Program-made: the position numbers and the translations under genes
Assembly: GCF_014201335.1 (NCBI RefSeq)
Contig: NZ_JACHEB010000009.1
Coordinates: 62,001-126,000 of the forward strand
Origin: Tunturiibacter gelidiferens
GTDB lineage: Bacteria; Acidobacteriota; Terriglobia; Terriglobales; Acidobacteriaceae
DNA length: 64,000 bases
Reading direction: 5' to 3'
The notes under the pieces: generated by a model
The model's input: only the letters and a program-made list of their open reading frames with translations
Database searches by the model: none
What the model was told of the DNA's origin: nothing
In this document: positions 26,963 through 36,006 of the stretch, piece by piece
Position numbering within the stretch: the first letter of the stretch is position 1
Layout: each line of letters opens with the position of its first letter

Positions 26963-28700
26963 ATGATGCGAAAGTCTGTTCTTGCCCTTTTATCGTGTTT
27001 TTCTCGCTGATTGCTCTATCTTCGGCGCGGCCGGATCTATCGCGCAAGGCCGAAGCTCATTGTGATTCTGGTTATCGATCAATTTCGAGGCGACTATCTC
27101 GATCGATACCGAGATGCGTTGAAGACGACGAACGGGTTTAATCGCTTTCTGAAGCGTGGGGCCTACTTTAACTCTTGCTACTTTGATTACGCCAACACAA
27201 AAACGGCTCCGGGACACGCAACGATTGGGACAGGTGATATACGGACGGCCACGGCATCGGCAGCAATGAGTGGTGGGACTTAAGCCGTAATACGGACCGG
27301 GTGATTTGGTCGGTCGAAGACTAGCGGTATCGCTTGGTGGGCAAACTTTGACGATCTACCAGTCCCAGCTCCTCCGGCGCCTGCTCCAAATGATCCTCGA
27401 ATTGGGTCTTCGCCGGTAAATCTGCTTGCGACGACTATTGGGGATGAAGTTCGACTTGCGACGCAGGGGCAGGCAAAGCTGTACGGCGTGTCGCTAAAAG
27501 ATCGGGCGGGATTCTGCCGGCCGGACAGTCTGCTAACGGGGCGTTCTGGATCGACAACTCATCGGGCCGCTTCGTTACTTCAACCTATTACATTCAGAAA
27601 TTGCCAGACTGGGCGACAACGTTCAACAAAGGTTCAAGGATAGCCCAGGCAGTAAAAGAGGCAGGTCCTGACGGAACGACGCAATTCTACTCACTCGTAG
27701 GCATACTCCTGCTGCGAACAGTTATGAGCTGGATTTCCTCCGGGCGCTTATCGAGGGAGAGTCTATAGGCCAGAACGGCGTGACCGATGTCCTCACGGTC
27801 AGTCTGTCAGCTAACGACATACAAGGACATCAGTTTGGGCCGGATTCTGACACTCAACGTTAGATGGTCCTCCGCCTGGATCAGGACCCCGACAGTTTCT
27901 TCAGCTACCTCGACAAGAAGATTGGTTTTCAGAATGTGACGGTCGCGCTGACCGCGGATCATGGAGTCGCACCGATTCCAACGGAGTCCGCTAAGCGTGG
28001 AGCGGCTTCAGCGCGCCTGGACTTGGATGCTTTCACGGCGGTGATTGACGAGAGCTTGAATGCCCGGTTCTCTCCGAACAAAGGCGTGCAATATTTTATG
28101 CCGACTCAAGAGCTGCCTTATCTTGCGCTCGATCCCCATGCTTTTGGCACTGTTTCGGAAAGGATGCCGAGCAGGCTGTAGTCGACGCGATTCCCGCGGC
28201 TGTCAAGAAGCTAGGCGCTCCGGCATTGCCTCCAAATACTCTGCTCACGCCGGAGGCTACTCGGATGTACCAAGAGAGCCGCGTTGATGCCGATCCCTCG
28301 ATTTACTTCAGCCGCACTCGGGTTGATCTTGAGGCAGGAAAGGTGCCTAACACAGAGTTTGGGCGCCTCATTTCGCATAGTTACACCGATCACGGTGGAT
28401 GGTATGTGATGACCTTCCCGATGGCGTACCAGATGGAATATTCGACCGGAATACAGACGACGCATTTTTCTCCTTGGAGCTATGACCGACATGTGCCATT
28501 AGGTTTCTTTTGGGAGGAGTTTTGCCTGGGTTGTATCGGGAGCAAGTCGCCCCGGTGGACATTGCAGCTACATTTGCGTCTGTTTTGGGAGTTAATGCGC
28601 CGTTCGCTAATGTTGGTCGGGCTCTCACTGAAGCACTGCGACCAGCCAATGATTACGGGCGACAAGGTACGGCTACACTGTTTAAGTATGAGAACGGAAT
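26963..28700 (+). pseudogene. Decayed alkaline phosphatase-family (type I phosphodiesterase/nucleotide pyrophosphatase) gene
   Basis: Pieces of one protein appear in order but in changing frames: a signal peptide from ATG 26963, then ARPKLIVILVIDQFRGDYLDRY and FNSCYFDYANTKTAPGHATIGTG (about 27050-27235, first metal-binding region and nucleophile Thr), NEWWDLSRNTDRVIWSVED (27265, another frame, then a stop), LATTIGDEVRLATQGQAKLYGVSLKDRAG (about 27425), VTVALTADHGVAPIP (about 27936, metal-binding DHG) and FGRLISHSYTDHGGWYVMTF (about 28360). At least five frame changes and internal stops are needed, too many for sequencing error. The last fragment runs in frame into pyrD. Confidence 0.85.
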
Positions 28701-28740
28701 CACGACAGTGAGCGCGTCTGCAAGAATCAAAGGCCCTGAC

Positions 28741-29646
28741 ATGCGGGTGAAGGTCGCCGGCATTGAGTTTTGTTCGCCGGTAATTGCGGCGAGCGGAACC
28801 TTTGGGTATGGGGTCGAATTTGAGGACATTGTCTCAATGTCTCGGATAGGAGGTTTCGTCACCAAGGGGCTTTCGCGCGAGCCCATGGCGGGTAATCCAG
28901 CTCCCCGAATCATCGAAACCGCCGCGGGGATGATGAATGCGATCGGACTACAGAATATGGGCGTTCGGGCCTTTATCGCAGAAAAGCTACCCAAGTTGAG
29001 GAAAATCAAAGGGGCGGTCATTGTTGCGAATGTCTTTGGGTTCACTATCGAAGATTGCCTTGAGGTAATTACGGTGCTGAACGAGGCCGCGGACATAGCG
29101 ATGTATGAGCTGAATGCGAGTTGTCCCAATACCAGCCATGGAGGCATGGTCTTTGGGACCGATCCTCCGCAGCTTTGGGAACTGGTAGCACGCTGTAAGG
29201 CGGCCGCTCGCAGGCCTTTGATGGTCAAGCTTTCGCCAAATGTCACGGATATTGGATTAATGGCACGTGTTGCTGCAGATGGGGGAGCCGACGCTGTTTC
29301 GCTCGTCAACACCTTCGTATCTTTGGCTATCGATGTTGAGACGCGTCGACCTCGTATTGCCAACATTACCGGAGGGCTCTCCGGGCCTGCGATCAAGCCA
29401 ATTGCCGTGCGGATGGTGCACGAGGTTTCAAAGAATGTGACGATTCCTATCGTAGGTATGGGAGGAATTGTTCGGGCCGAGGACGCGGTGGAGTTCATGA
29501 TGGCTGGAGCCACTGCGGTACAAGTCGGGACGGCTAGCTACGCGGATCCACGCGCGGTCGAGAATATTGCCGACGGACTGAAGCGCTGGTGTATTGCGCA
29601 TGATGTAGCACAGGTAAGCTCACTAACCGGCTCGGCCCGGCTCTAA
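28741..29646 (+). CDS. pyrD: Dihydroorotate dehydrogenase, class 1B type
   Basis: A 301-aa FMN enzyme of pyrimidine synthesis. CSPVIAASGTFGYGVEFEDIV and GGFVTKGLSREPMAGNPAPRIIETAAGMMNAIGLQN are typical of PyrDB, YELNASCPNTSHGG holds the catalytic Cys, and ITGGLSGPAIKPIAVRMVHEV with PIVGMGGIVRAEDAVEFMMAGATAVQVGT forms the phosphate-binding end. Cys as the base places it in class 1, and length suggests a 1B enzyme that would partner PyrK; no pyrK lies nearby. Start uncertain: ATG 28741 has AAAGG upstream, and a GTG lies at 28708. The open frame extends back into the phosphatase pseudogene. Confidence 0.93.
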   Translation: MRVKVAGIEFCSPVIAASGTFGYGVEFEDIVSMSRIGGFVTKGLSREPMAGNPAPRIIETAAGMMNAIGLQNMGVRAFIAEKLPKLRKIKGAVIVANVFGFTIEDCLEVITVLNEAADIAMYELNASCPNTSHGGMVFGTDPPQLWELVARCKAAARRPLMVKLSPNVTDIGLMARVAADGGADAVSLVNTFVSLAIDVETRRPRIANITGGLSGPAIKPIAVRMVHEVSKNVTIPIVGMGGIVRAEDAVEFMMAGATAVQVGTASYADPRAVENIADGLKRWCIAHDVAQVSSLTGSARL

Positions 29647-29682
29647 CGACATGTTGTCGGTGTGCTGGCTTAGAATAGTTAG

Positions 29683-31299
29683 GTGATGATTGAACACGAC
29701 ATTGACTCTTTAGCCGCTCCTACTGATTTTCGTAAGATCCGTCGCGCTCTACTCTCTGTTACCGATAAGACCGGACTCATTGATTTCGCTCGAGTCCTCC
29801 TTTCATTCCAGGTCGACCTAGTTTCGACAGGAGGAACTGCACGTGCGCTACGAGAAGCTGGCCTTCCGGTGCGCGATATTAGCGACCTGACCGGATTTCC
29901 GGAGATGCTCGACGGTAGAGTGAAGACACTCCATCCAAAGGTTCATGGCGGAATCCTCCATATACGTGATAACGAGGGTCATAGGGCTTCAGTCGCTGAA
30001 CACCAGATCGAACCGATCGATATGGTAGTGGTAAATCTTTATGCGTTCGAGAAGTCAGCAAACCGACCCGGAGTTTCGTTCGCGGATGTAATCGAAAATA
30101 TCGACATCGGCGGACCGTCGATGGTTCGTTCAGCAGCGAAGAACTTCGCTGATGTAGCGATTGTGACCTGCGTGGCAGACTACGCCCGTTTGGCAGATGA
30201 GATGGTCGCGTACTCTGGTAGCTTGAGTCGCACGACGCGATGGAATCTAGCCAAGACCGCCTTCGCGATCACAGCGGCTTACGATGCAGGCATAGCGACA
30301 ACTCTGGAAAGCATCGAAACTCCGAACGGCAGCGCTATATTTTCACAAGATCGGTTACCGGCAACAATCCGCGTCAACGAACAGCTCCTCAAGGTGCTTC
30401 GGTATGGCGAAAATCCGCATCAGAAAGCTGCGCTATATACAGATGGCAGCGAAAAAGGTGTCGCAAACGCGAAGCAATTGCAAGGTAAGGAGCTTAGCTA
30501 CAACAATATCGTGGATCTGGATGCATGCTGGGAATTAGTAAGCGAGTTTGATGAACCCGCGGTGGTCATCATCAAACATACAAATCCCTGTGGAGCTTCA
30601 ACTGGAGCGACAGTTGCCGAGGCCTACCTACGGGCGCTTGGGGCCGATCCGGTGTCCGCTTTCGGTGGAGTGATTGGGATCAATCGCGAGGTTGATGCTG
30701 TGGCCGCGGAGCAAATCGCGAAGCTGTTTGTTGAGGCGATCGCAGCACCTTCGTTCACCAGTGAGGCGCTGGAACGTTTTGGAGCCAAAAAGAATCTCAG
30801 GCTTATCGAGATTTTGCCCACTGAGACCCCACGAATGTTGAAGCAGGTCTCCGGAGGACTACTCGTGCAGGATGCGGACCAGCTAAGCATCAGCGAAGGA
30901 CAACTCCAAATCGTCTCGAAAAGAAAGCCTACCGCGGAAGAGTTGCGGGCCATGGTCTTTGCCTGGCGAGTCTGCAAGCATGTCAAATCGAATGCGATTG
31001 TCTATGCCCGATTCAGCGACGGACACGGGCAGACGGTCGGTATTGGGGCAGGTCAGATGAGTCGGGTGGATGCAGCCCGATTCGGCGCAATGAAGGCTGT
31101 ACTGCCGCTAAATGATACGGTTGCCGCTTCCGATGCCTTTTTCCCGTTTGCTGACGGTCTCGAAGTTGTGGCACGAGCTGGTGCCACAGCTGTCATTCAG
31201 CCAGGGGGCTCAGTGCGGGATGCCGAGGTCATCGAGGCTGCAGATCGGCTGGGCGTGGCGATGGTATTTACGGGGGTCAGACACTTCCGTCACGGATAA
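29683..31299 (+). CDS. purH: Bifunctional AICAR formyltransferase / IMP cyclohydrolase
   Basis: A 538-aa enzyme for the last two steps of purine synthesis. The N-terminal MGS-like cyclohydrolase domain (RRALLSVTDKTGLIDFARVL, STGGTARALREAGLPV, GRVKTLHPKVHGGIL) is followed by the formyltransferase domain (LRYGENPHQKAALY, ELSYNNIVDLDACWELV, IIKHTNPCGAS, QMSRVDAARFGAMKA) with the catalytic Lys-His pair in IIKHTNPCG. Full length and undamaged. It starts 36 bp after pyrD, giving a pyrimidine/purine gene pair. The first codon is GTG followed by ATG, and either may be used. Confidence 0.97.
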   Translation: MMIEHDIDSLAAPTDFRKIRRALLSVTDKTGLIDFARVLLSFQVDLVSTGGTARALREAGLPVRDISDLTGFPEMLDGRVKTLHPKVHGGILHIRDNEGHRASVAEHQIEPIDMVVVNLYAFEKSANRPGVSFADVIENIDIGGPSMVRSAAKNFADVAIVTCVADYARLADEMVAYSGSLSRTTRWNLAKTAFAITAAYDAGIATTLESIETPNGSAIFSQDRLPATIRVNEQLLKVLRYGENPHQKAALYTDGSEKGVANAKQLQGKELSYNNIVDLDACWELVSEFDEPAVVIIKHTNPCGASTGATVAEAYLRALGADPVSAFGGVIGINREVDAVAAEQIAKLFVEAIAAPSFTSEALERFGAKKNLRLIEILPTETPRMLKQVSGGLLVQDADQLSISEGQLQIVSKRKPTAEELRAMVFAWRVCKHVKSNAIVYARFSDGHGQTVGIGAGQMSRVDAARFGAMKAVLPLNDTVAASDAFFPFADGLEVVARAGATAVIQPGGSVRDAEVIEAADRLGVAMVFTGVRHFRHG

Positions 31300-31454
31300 T
31301 CTTCCAAGTAGCCGCTAATGACGGATATAATCACCGCCATGTTGCCGCAATTGGCTGGTCTCGCCGCCTGCATCCAATCCGGACGCGGGATCGTCTAACC
31401 AGTGTTTAGCAGCATCGCTTCGACTTCTATTCCGTCGGCACAGGAAACTAACTC

Positions 31455-33548
31455 ATGACGCCTTTTTTACGTGCCTCTTTTATTCGCGATTTTCGTTTGA
31501 TTCCCGCTGCCGCGGCCTTTTTTGTGGCCCACATCATGTTCGCTCAAACCCCAGGCGGGTCGAAGATCACGGTCTCAACTTCAGCTCAGCCTGATCGGGC
31601 TTCTTCCTACTATCACTACAGCCTGGCCCGCCTTTACGAAGATATGGCGGTTAACGCGGGCCGGTCGGACTACGCTACACAAGCGGTGGAGCAGTACAAG
31701 TTAGCTCTGGATGCCGATCCGAATTCGCGTCTTCTACAAGATGGTTTGGCCGATCTCTATTTCAAAATTGGTCGCATCCGTGAGGCGGTGACGGCTGCGC
31801 AGGATCAGGTGAGCAAGAATCCTGACGACATCGAAGCTCATACGCTCTTGGGGAAGGTTTATCTGCGTTCTTTAGGTGACATGCAAAGTCCGCAATCAGG
31901 CCAAATGCTTCAACTCGCGATTGCTGAGTATGAAAAGCTCGCTCAATTGAAACCGGGCGATGTGGAGACACATCTTTTGTTGGGCCAGCTCTACGGTCTG
32001 AATCATGATTCGGGGAAGGCGGAAACGGAATTCAAAGCAGCGCAGAGCATCGACGCAAATTCGGAAGAAGTTGCGCTCAATATGGCGCGGCTCTATAGCG
32101 AGCAGGGTGATCCGAAGCGCGCCGCAGATGTGCTTAATGCGGTGCCGGTTGACGATCGTTCGCCTCGCGTCGAGTTCGCTTTGGGCGCGAGTTACGAGCA
32201 GCTGAAGAAAAATAAGGACGCGATTGCAGCTTACCATCGAGCTCTGGATCTTGAGCCAGACAATCTGGATACTGAGCGCGGTCTTGCGAATGCACTACTA
32301 GCTGATGGTCAACTGGACGAGGCGTTGAAGGTGTTAAATGTCGTCGTCTCAGCTGAACCGCAGGACGCGCAGTCACAGATCCACATCTCGGAGATCGAAC
32401 GCAGACAGGGCCACTACGATGAGGCGCTCAAGACACTCGATAAGGCAAAGCCATTGGCTCCGGACTCGCTCGAGCTTACCTACAATGAGGCGCTTATCTA
32501 TGACTCGCTGGGTCGCTATGACGATGCGACTGGAGTGCTGACTAAGCTAGTAGCAGATACTGCTCATCCGGATGGGAAGTACACGGATGGAGAGAAGGCC
32601 AATCGCTCGATCTTCCTCGATCGACTGGCGATTATCTACCGTGAGCAGAACAAGACTCCGGAGGCTGTTGGGGCTTACAAGCAGATGGCTGGGCTTGGCG
32701 GTGATTACGTCAAGAGTGGTTATCAAGGGCAGATCGATGCGTATCGCGATGCTCACCAGTGGAAGGAAGCTACGGCGTCTGCTGCTGAGGTAGCAAAGCT
32801 GATGCCGAATGATCATGGGATTCAACTGATGTATGCGGGGCAGCTCGCTGATACAGGTTCGGTAGATCAAGGTATCGCGCTGGCAAATGCGCAGTTGGCA
32901 GCGACGAAGGGAACTGCGGACGAGCGCGATTCGCATCTGGCTTTAGCTCAGATTTACACACGTCTCAAACGGTATCAGGAGGCGTCTGCTGAGCTGACCA
33001 GCGCTGATGCGTTGGCGACGAAGCCCGATGAGAAGCTCTATGTGGCGTTTCTGCGCGGTGCGCTTTATGACCGGCAGAAACAGTATGACCTTGCGGAAGC
33101 TGAGTTTCGTAAGGCGCTTGTGATCGATCCGCAGAATGCTACCGTTCTCAACTATCTTGGTTACATGTTCGCTGATCGCGGCGTTCGGCTTGCTGAGGCG
33201 TTGACGATGATTCGGAAGGCGGTTGAACTCGATCCGCAGAATGGTGCGTTTCTGGACTCGCTTGGCTGGGTTTATTTCAAGTCGGGTCAATACGCGCTGG
33301 CGGAAGAAAATCTTCGCAAAGCGAATGAGCGGATCAACACCGACCCCACCGTTCACGATCATCTCGGCGAGGTTTATGAGAAGACCGGGAACCTGAAAGG
33401 GGCTGTGGCACAGTGGGAGCGGTCGATGACTGAGTATTCTCGGTCTCTGCCGGCGGATGCTGATCCTGCGGATGTTGCGAAGGTTGAGCACAAGCTCGAG
33501 AACGCTCGCGTGAAGCTGGCGAAGGTCGGGAATGTTTCGGTCAAGTAG
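31455..33548 (+). CDS. Secreted tetratricopeptide-repeat protein, 697 aa
   Basis: An N-terminal signal peptide (FRLIPAAAAFFVAHIMFAQ) is followed by a long array of TPR units across almost the whole protein, for example YKLALDADPNSRLLQDGLADLYFKIGRIREAV, YHRALDLEPDNLDTERGLANALLADGQLDEAL and FRKALVIDPQNATVLNYLGYMFADRG. The final three repeats (LDPQNGAFLDSLGWVYFKSGQY, TDPTVHDHLGEVYEKTGNLKGA) are close to the canonical consensus. TPR solenoids mediate protein-protein contacts, probably in the periplasm here; the partner is unknown. It ends at a clear terminator. Confidence 0.9.
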   Translation: MTPFLRASFIRDFRLIPAAAAFFVAHIMFAQTPGGSKITVSTSAQPDRASSYYHYSLARLYEDMAVNAGRSDYATQAVEQYKLALDADPNSRLLQDGLADLYFKIGRIREAVTAAQDQVSKNPDDIEAHTLLGKVYLRSLGDMQSPQSGQMLQLAIAEYEKLAQLKPGDVETHLLLGQLYGLNHDSGKAETEFKAAQSIDANSEEVALNMARLYSEQGDPKRAADVLNAVPVDDRSPRVEFALGASYEQLKKNKDAIAAYHRALDLEPDNLDTERGLANALLADGQLDEALKVLNVVVSAEPQDAQSQIHISEIERRQGHYDEALKTLDKAKPLAPDSLELTYNEALIYDSLGRYDDATGVLTKLVADTAHPDGKYTDGEKANRSIFLDRLAIIYREQNKTPEAVGAYKQMAGLGGDYVKSGYQGQIDAYRDAHQWKEATASAAEVAKLMPNDHGIQLMYAGQLADTGSVDQGIALANAQLAATKGTADERDSHLALAQIYTRLKRYQEASAELTSADALATKPDEKLYVAFLRGALYDRQKQYDLAEAEFRKALVIDPQNATVLNYLGYMFADRGVRLAEALTMIRKAVELDPQNGAFLDSLGWVYFKSGQYALAEENLRKANERINTDPTVHDHLGEVYEKTGNLKGAVAQWERSMTEYSRSLPADADPADVAKVEHKLENARVKLAKVGNVSVK

Positions 33549-33564
33549 TTAGTGGGGAAGCGTA

Positions 33565-33593
33565 GGGCCCCTCGAGTCATTTCGGGGGCCTTT
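33565..33593 (+). terminator. Intrinsic terminator after the TPR gene
   Basis: GGCCCC (33566-33571) pairs with GGGGCC (33585-33590) and is followed by TTT. Located 17 bp after the TPR stop. Confidence 0.65.
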
Positions 33594-33615
33594 GCCGTTT
33601 ACACTAGAGTTGACT

Positions 33616-34758
33616 ATGGCAACCGATCTGCATCGATGCGCGGTTGTCGCCGATCCGGGCGACCTGCTGCTTACTCGCGTGTACCCGGCACCCTTTCGGC
33701 CTTCGCGGACGCCGTTTCAACGTGACCGGGAGCGGATTGTGCAGGCCCGCGCCTTTCGAAGGCTCGCGGGGAAGACGCAGGTATTTACCAGTCGTGCGTC
33801 GGATCACTTTCGTAGCCGATTGACCCATACCATTGAGGTCGCCCAGATTGCTCGTGCGGTTGCGACTGCGCTCGGCCTGCAGGAAGATCTGGCCGAGACT
33901 CTGGCTCTGGTTCATGACATCGGACATCCTCCCTTTGGACATGCGGGGGAGCGGGCGCTCGACCGTTGTTTGAAGAGGCATGGCAGCGGCTTTGACCATA
34001 ATATCCATGCTCTGCGGATCGTCGAGCACTTCGAGCTGCGCTATGCAGCGCATCGCGGGCTGAACCTGACGCTTGGCGTTCGCGAAGGCATCATCAAGCA
34101 TTCGCGCGACTACAGCGTGGAGAAGCATCCTGATCTGGAAGGCTTTCTGCTGGATCAGAGGCCACCGCTCGAGGCTCAGTTGATCGATCTTGCCGACGAG
34201 ATCGCTTATCTGACGGCCGACCTTGATGACGGCGTCGAGTCCGGGCTGCTCGAGATTGGCCATATCTGCGAGCATGTGGGGATCGTCGCGCGCTGCTATA
34301 AGACCGTCGAGCGAGTGCATGCCGGGGTTGATGAGAAGTTCCTGTTCAACGAGGCGTTGCAGTTGATGCAGAACGTTCTTACCGATGATTTGATCGAAAA
34401 TACGGCTCGCAACACGCTGGCGATTGGAGCGGAGTCGCTGACTGATATTCGCAAACATGCCAGCCGGCTTGCTCTGTTTTCGCCCGAGGTTGAAGCGCAG
34501 CGTCTCCAGGAGAAGCAGTATCTTTACGACACCCTCTACACCTGTCCGGCGCTCGAACATGAGCATGACAAGGCGGAGGAGGTGGTTACGGCATTGTTTG
34601 ACTACTGGATCAACGATCCAGAGGAGCTGCCGGTGAGCCACTTCGAGTCGGTGGAGAACCAGGGGCTGGCGCGCGTGGTAGCTGACTATATCGCTGGTAT
34701 GACGGACAGCTTCATTCTGTTGCAATATGCGCAGATCAAGCGGGCTGTGCGTCGATAG
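33616..34758 (+). CDS. dgt: Deoxyguanosinetriphosphate triphosphohydrolase-like protein
   Basis: A 380-aa HD-domain dNTPase that converts dNTPs to nucleosides and triphosphate. RRLAGKTQVFTSRASDHFRSRLTHTIEVAQIARAVATALGLQEDL is the Dgt signature, VHDIGHPPFGHAGERALD holds the HD metal pair, and IDLADEIAYLTADLDDGV carries the final Asp. The start was placed at ATG 33616 (MATDLHR), since eight upstream codons are unlike the family. Length fits the shorter Dgt-like type 2 group. Confidence 0.93.
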   Translation: MATDLHRCAVVADPGDLLLTRVYPAPFRPSRTPFQRDRERIVQARAFRRLAGKTQVFTSRASDHFRSRLTHTIEVAQIARAVATALGLQEDLAETLALVHDIGHPPFGHAGERALDRCLKRHGSGFDHNIHALRIVEHFELRYAAHRGLNLTLGVREGIIKHSRDYSVEKHPDLEGFLLDQRPPLEAQLIDLADEIAYLTADLDDGVESGLLEIGHICEHVGIVARCYKTVERVHAGVDEKFLFNEALQLMQNVLTDDLIENTARNTLAIGAESLTDIRKHASRLALFSPEVEAQRLQEKQYLYDTLYTCPALEHEHDKAEEVVTALFDYWINDPEELPVSHFESVENQGLARVVADYIAGMTDSFILLQYAQIKRAVRR

Positions 34759-34818
34759 AGCTTCGCAGCGAATAATAAAAGTGCGCCCTCTTTTGGGACG
34801 GGGTACACTTTCAGCCAC

Positions 34819-35448
34819 ATGAGCTTCAGTCCGGCGAACATTACGGCACTGGTGATTGCGTCCAGCTTTGCGGCGGGACTGAATATCTATGCCACGGTGC
34901 TGACTCTTGGCTTGCTGGCGCGGACACAGTGGGTTGCGCTTCCTCCTGGTCTTGATTCGTTAGGGCACACCTGGGTGCTGGTGGTGTGCGGGATTATGTT
35001 TGCCATCGAGTTCGTGGCCGATAAGATTCCGGCGTTCGATATGATCTGGAACGGCTTGCATACGGTGGTGCGAATCCCCATCGCTGCGCTGGTGGCGTAT
35101 CACGCGAGTTCACAACTTACGCCGCAGATGCAGATACTGGCGACGGCCATTGGTGCTGCGGTTGCGCTGGCGGCGCATGGGTCGAAGACTGCGCTGCGTG
35201 CGGCGGTTACGCCGAGTCCGGAGCCGGTGTCGAATATTGCACTGAGCACGTCGGAGGATGTGGTGGCAGTTGGGCTGACGTGGTTTGCGACGCATCATCC
35301 GGTGATTGCTGCTTCGGGTGCTCTACTCTGTCTGGCTGCTGCGGTTCTGGCTGCCAGGGCGCTGCTGCGTGCAATACAGAAGCCGCTGCGCCGGTTGTTC
35401 GGGACAGATCTTGAAGAGGGTGGGGCGCAAGCAAAGCCTCTTCCGTGA
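34819..35448 (+). CDS. DUF4126 family membrane protein
   Basis: A 209-aa integral membrane protein with about five hydrophobic helices. ITALVIASSFAAGLNIYATVLTLGLLAR, AIEFVADKIPAFDMIWNGLHTVVRIP and AAHGSKTALRAAVTPSPEPVSN are characteristic of DUF4126. Function unknown. The stop codon is immediately followed by, and slightly overlaps, the GGTACC end of R2 copy c, so this element supplies the 3' region of the gene, including a terminator hairpin about 150 bp downstream. Confidence 0.85.
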   Translation: MSFSPANITALVIASSFAAGLNIYATVLTLGLLARTQWVALPPGLDSLGHTWVLVVCGIMFAIEFVADKIPAFDMIWNGLHTVVRIPIAALVAYHASSQLTPQMQILATAIGAAVALAAHGSKTALRAAVTPSPEPVSNIALSTSEDVVAVGLTWFATHHPVIAASGALLCLAAAVLAARALLRAIQKPLRRLFGTDLEEGGAQAKPLP

Positions 35449-35728
35449 GGGGTACCCCCCCCTCCCCTTGCCCGCGCGTAAGCTATTTTTTTTCAGTGGT
35501 TTGCGCGTTGTCGTCTCCTGTAAATTCGTCATTGCAAAAGGGTTGCGTCCAAATTCGTCTTATCAAAGGGTTTAGCGGTGCTGATGGATCTGTAGACGTG
35601 AAAAAGCCCCGGTTGTCCCGGGGCTTTTACGTCTGTTTCTAGTATAGCGGTTTGGTTATAACTGATGCGCCAAGCGTAAGTGGTTTTCTTGTCAGTTATT
35701 TATGCGGTTTTGGGGCTTGACAGATCTT
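35447..35728 (+). repeat. Dispersed repeat R2, copy c (full length, plus orientation)
   Basis: Begins GGGGTACCCCCCCCTCCCC, continues GCGCGTAAG, AAAAGGGTTGCGTCCAAATT, TTATCAAAGGGTTTAGC, the GCCCCGG/CCGGGGC hairpin, a diverged ACTGATGCGCCAAGCG segment, and ends ATGCGGTTTTGGGGCTTGACAG. Same landmark order as copies at 8.5 kb (reversed) and 50.2 kb. It occupies the first half of the 560-bp gap before the M23 gene. Confidence 0.85.
35593..35634. terminator. R2 hairpin, copy c
   Basis: AGACGTGAAAAAGCCCCGG, a short loop, then CCCGGGGCTTTTACGTCT: a long stem with A-rich and T-rich outer arms, like a bidirectional intrinsic terminator. It would stop transcription from the DUF4126 gene. Confidence 0.75.
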
Positions 35729-35773
35729 TGTGACAGTTCAGGTTACGTTAGACGGATGCGAAGGGGGGAAAAC

Positions 35774-35984
35774 GAAATGCGGGGGTCTCTCCACTGCGCC
35801 GTTCACGATGAGACCGTGAACGGCTTCGGTCGAGATGACGATGTTTGTGTTGGGGGAGAAAGGGCGTCAAGAGCAGAGGCACGGACAACAGCAGATCCCC
35901 TTCGGGGATGACAACCAGAAGAACAAAGGCAAGAGCAAAGAACGAAGGCAACAGCAAAGACGAAGGCAAAGGCAACAGCAAAAC
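35774..35984 (-). repeat. Dispersed repeat R1, copy f (minus orientation)
   Basis: Reverse complement of the R1 order: CGAAATGCGGGGGTC, the perfect hairpin GCCGTTCAC-GATGAGACC-GTGAACGGC, GGTCGAGATGACGA, then CAGCAGATCCCCTTCGGGG, ATGACAACCAGAAGAAC and repeated GCAAAGGCAACAG. This is the only R1 copy to the right of the composition switch and the only one in this orientation. From about 35985 to the M23 stop nothing else is seen. Confidence 0.8.
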
Positions 35985-36006
35985 GTAGGCGCGTGGAGGA
36001 GCGCGG

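Noticed and set aside
23086..36000. A replication origin with DnaA boxes
   Set aside because: The skew change suggests one, but I found no TTATCCACA-like cluster, AT-rich unwinding region or dnaA/dnaN gene, so no origin is annotated.
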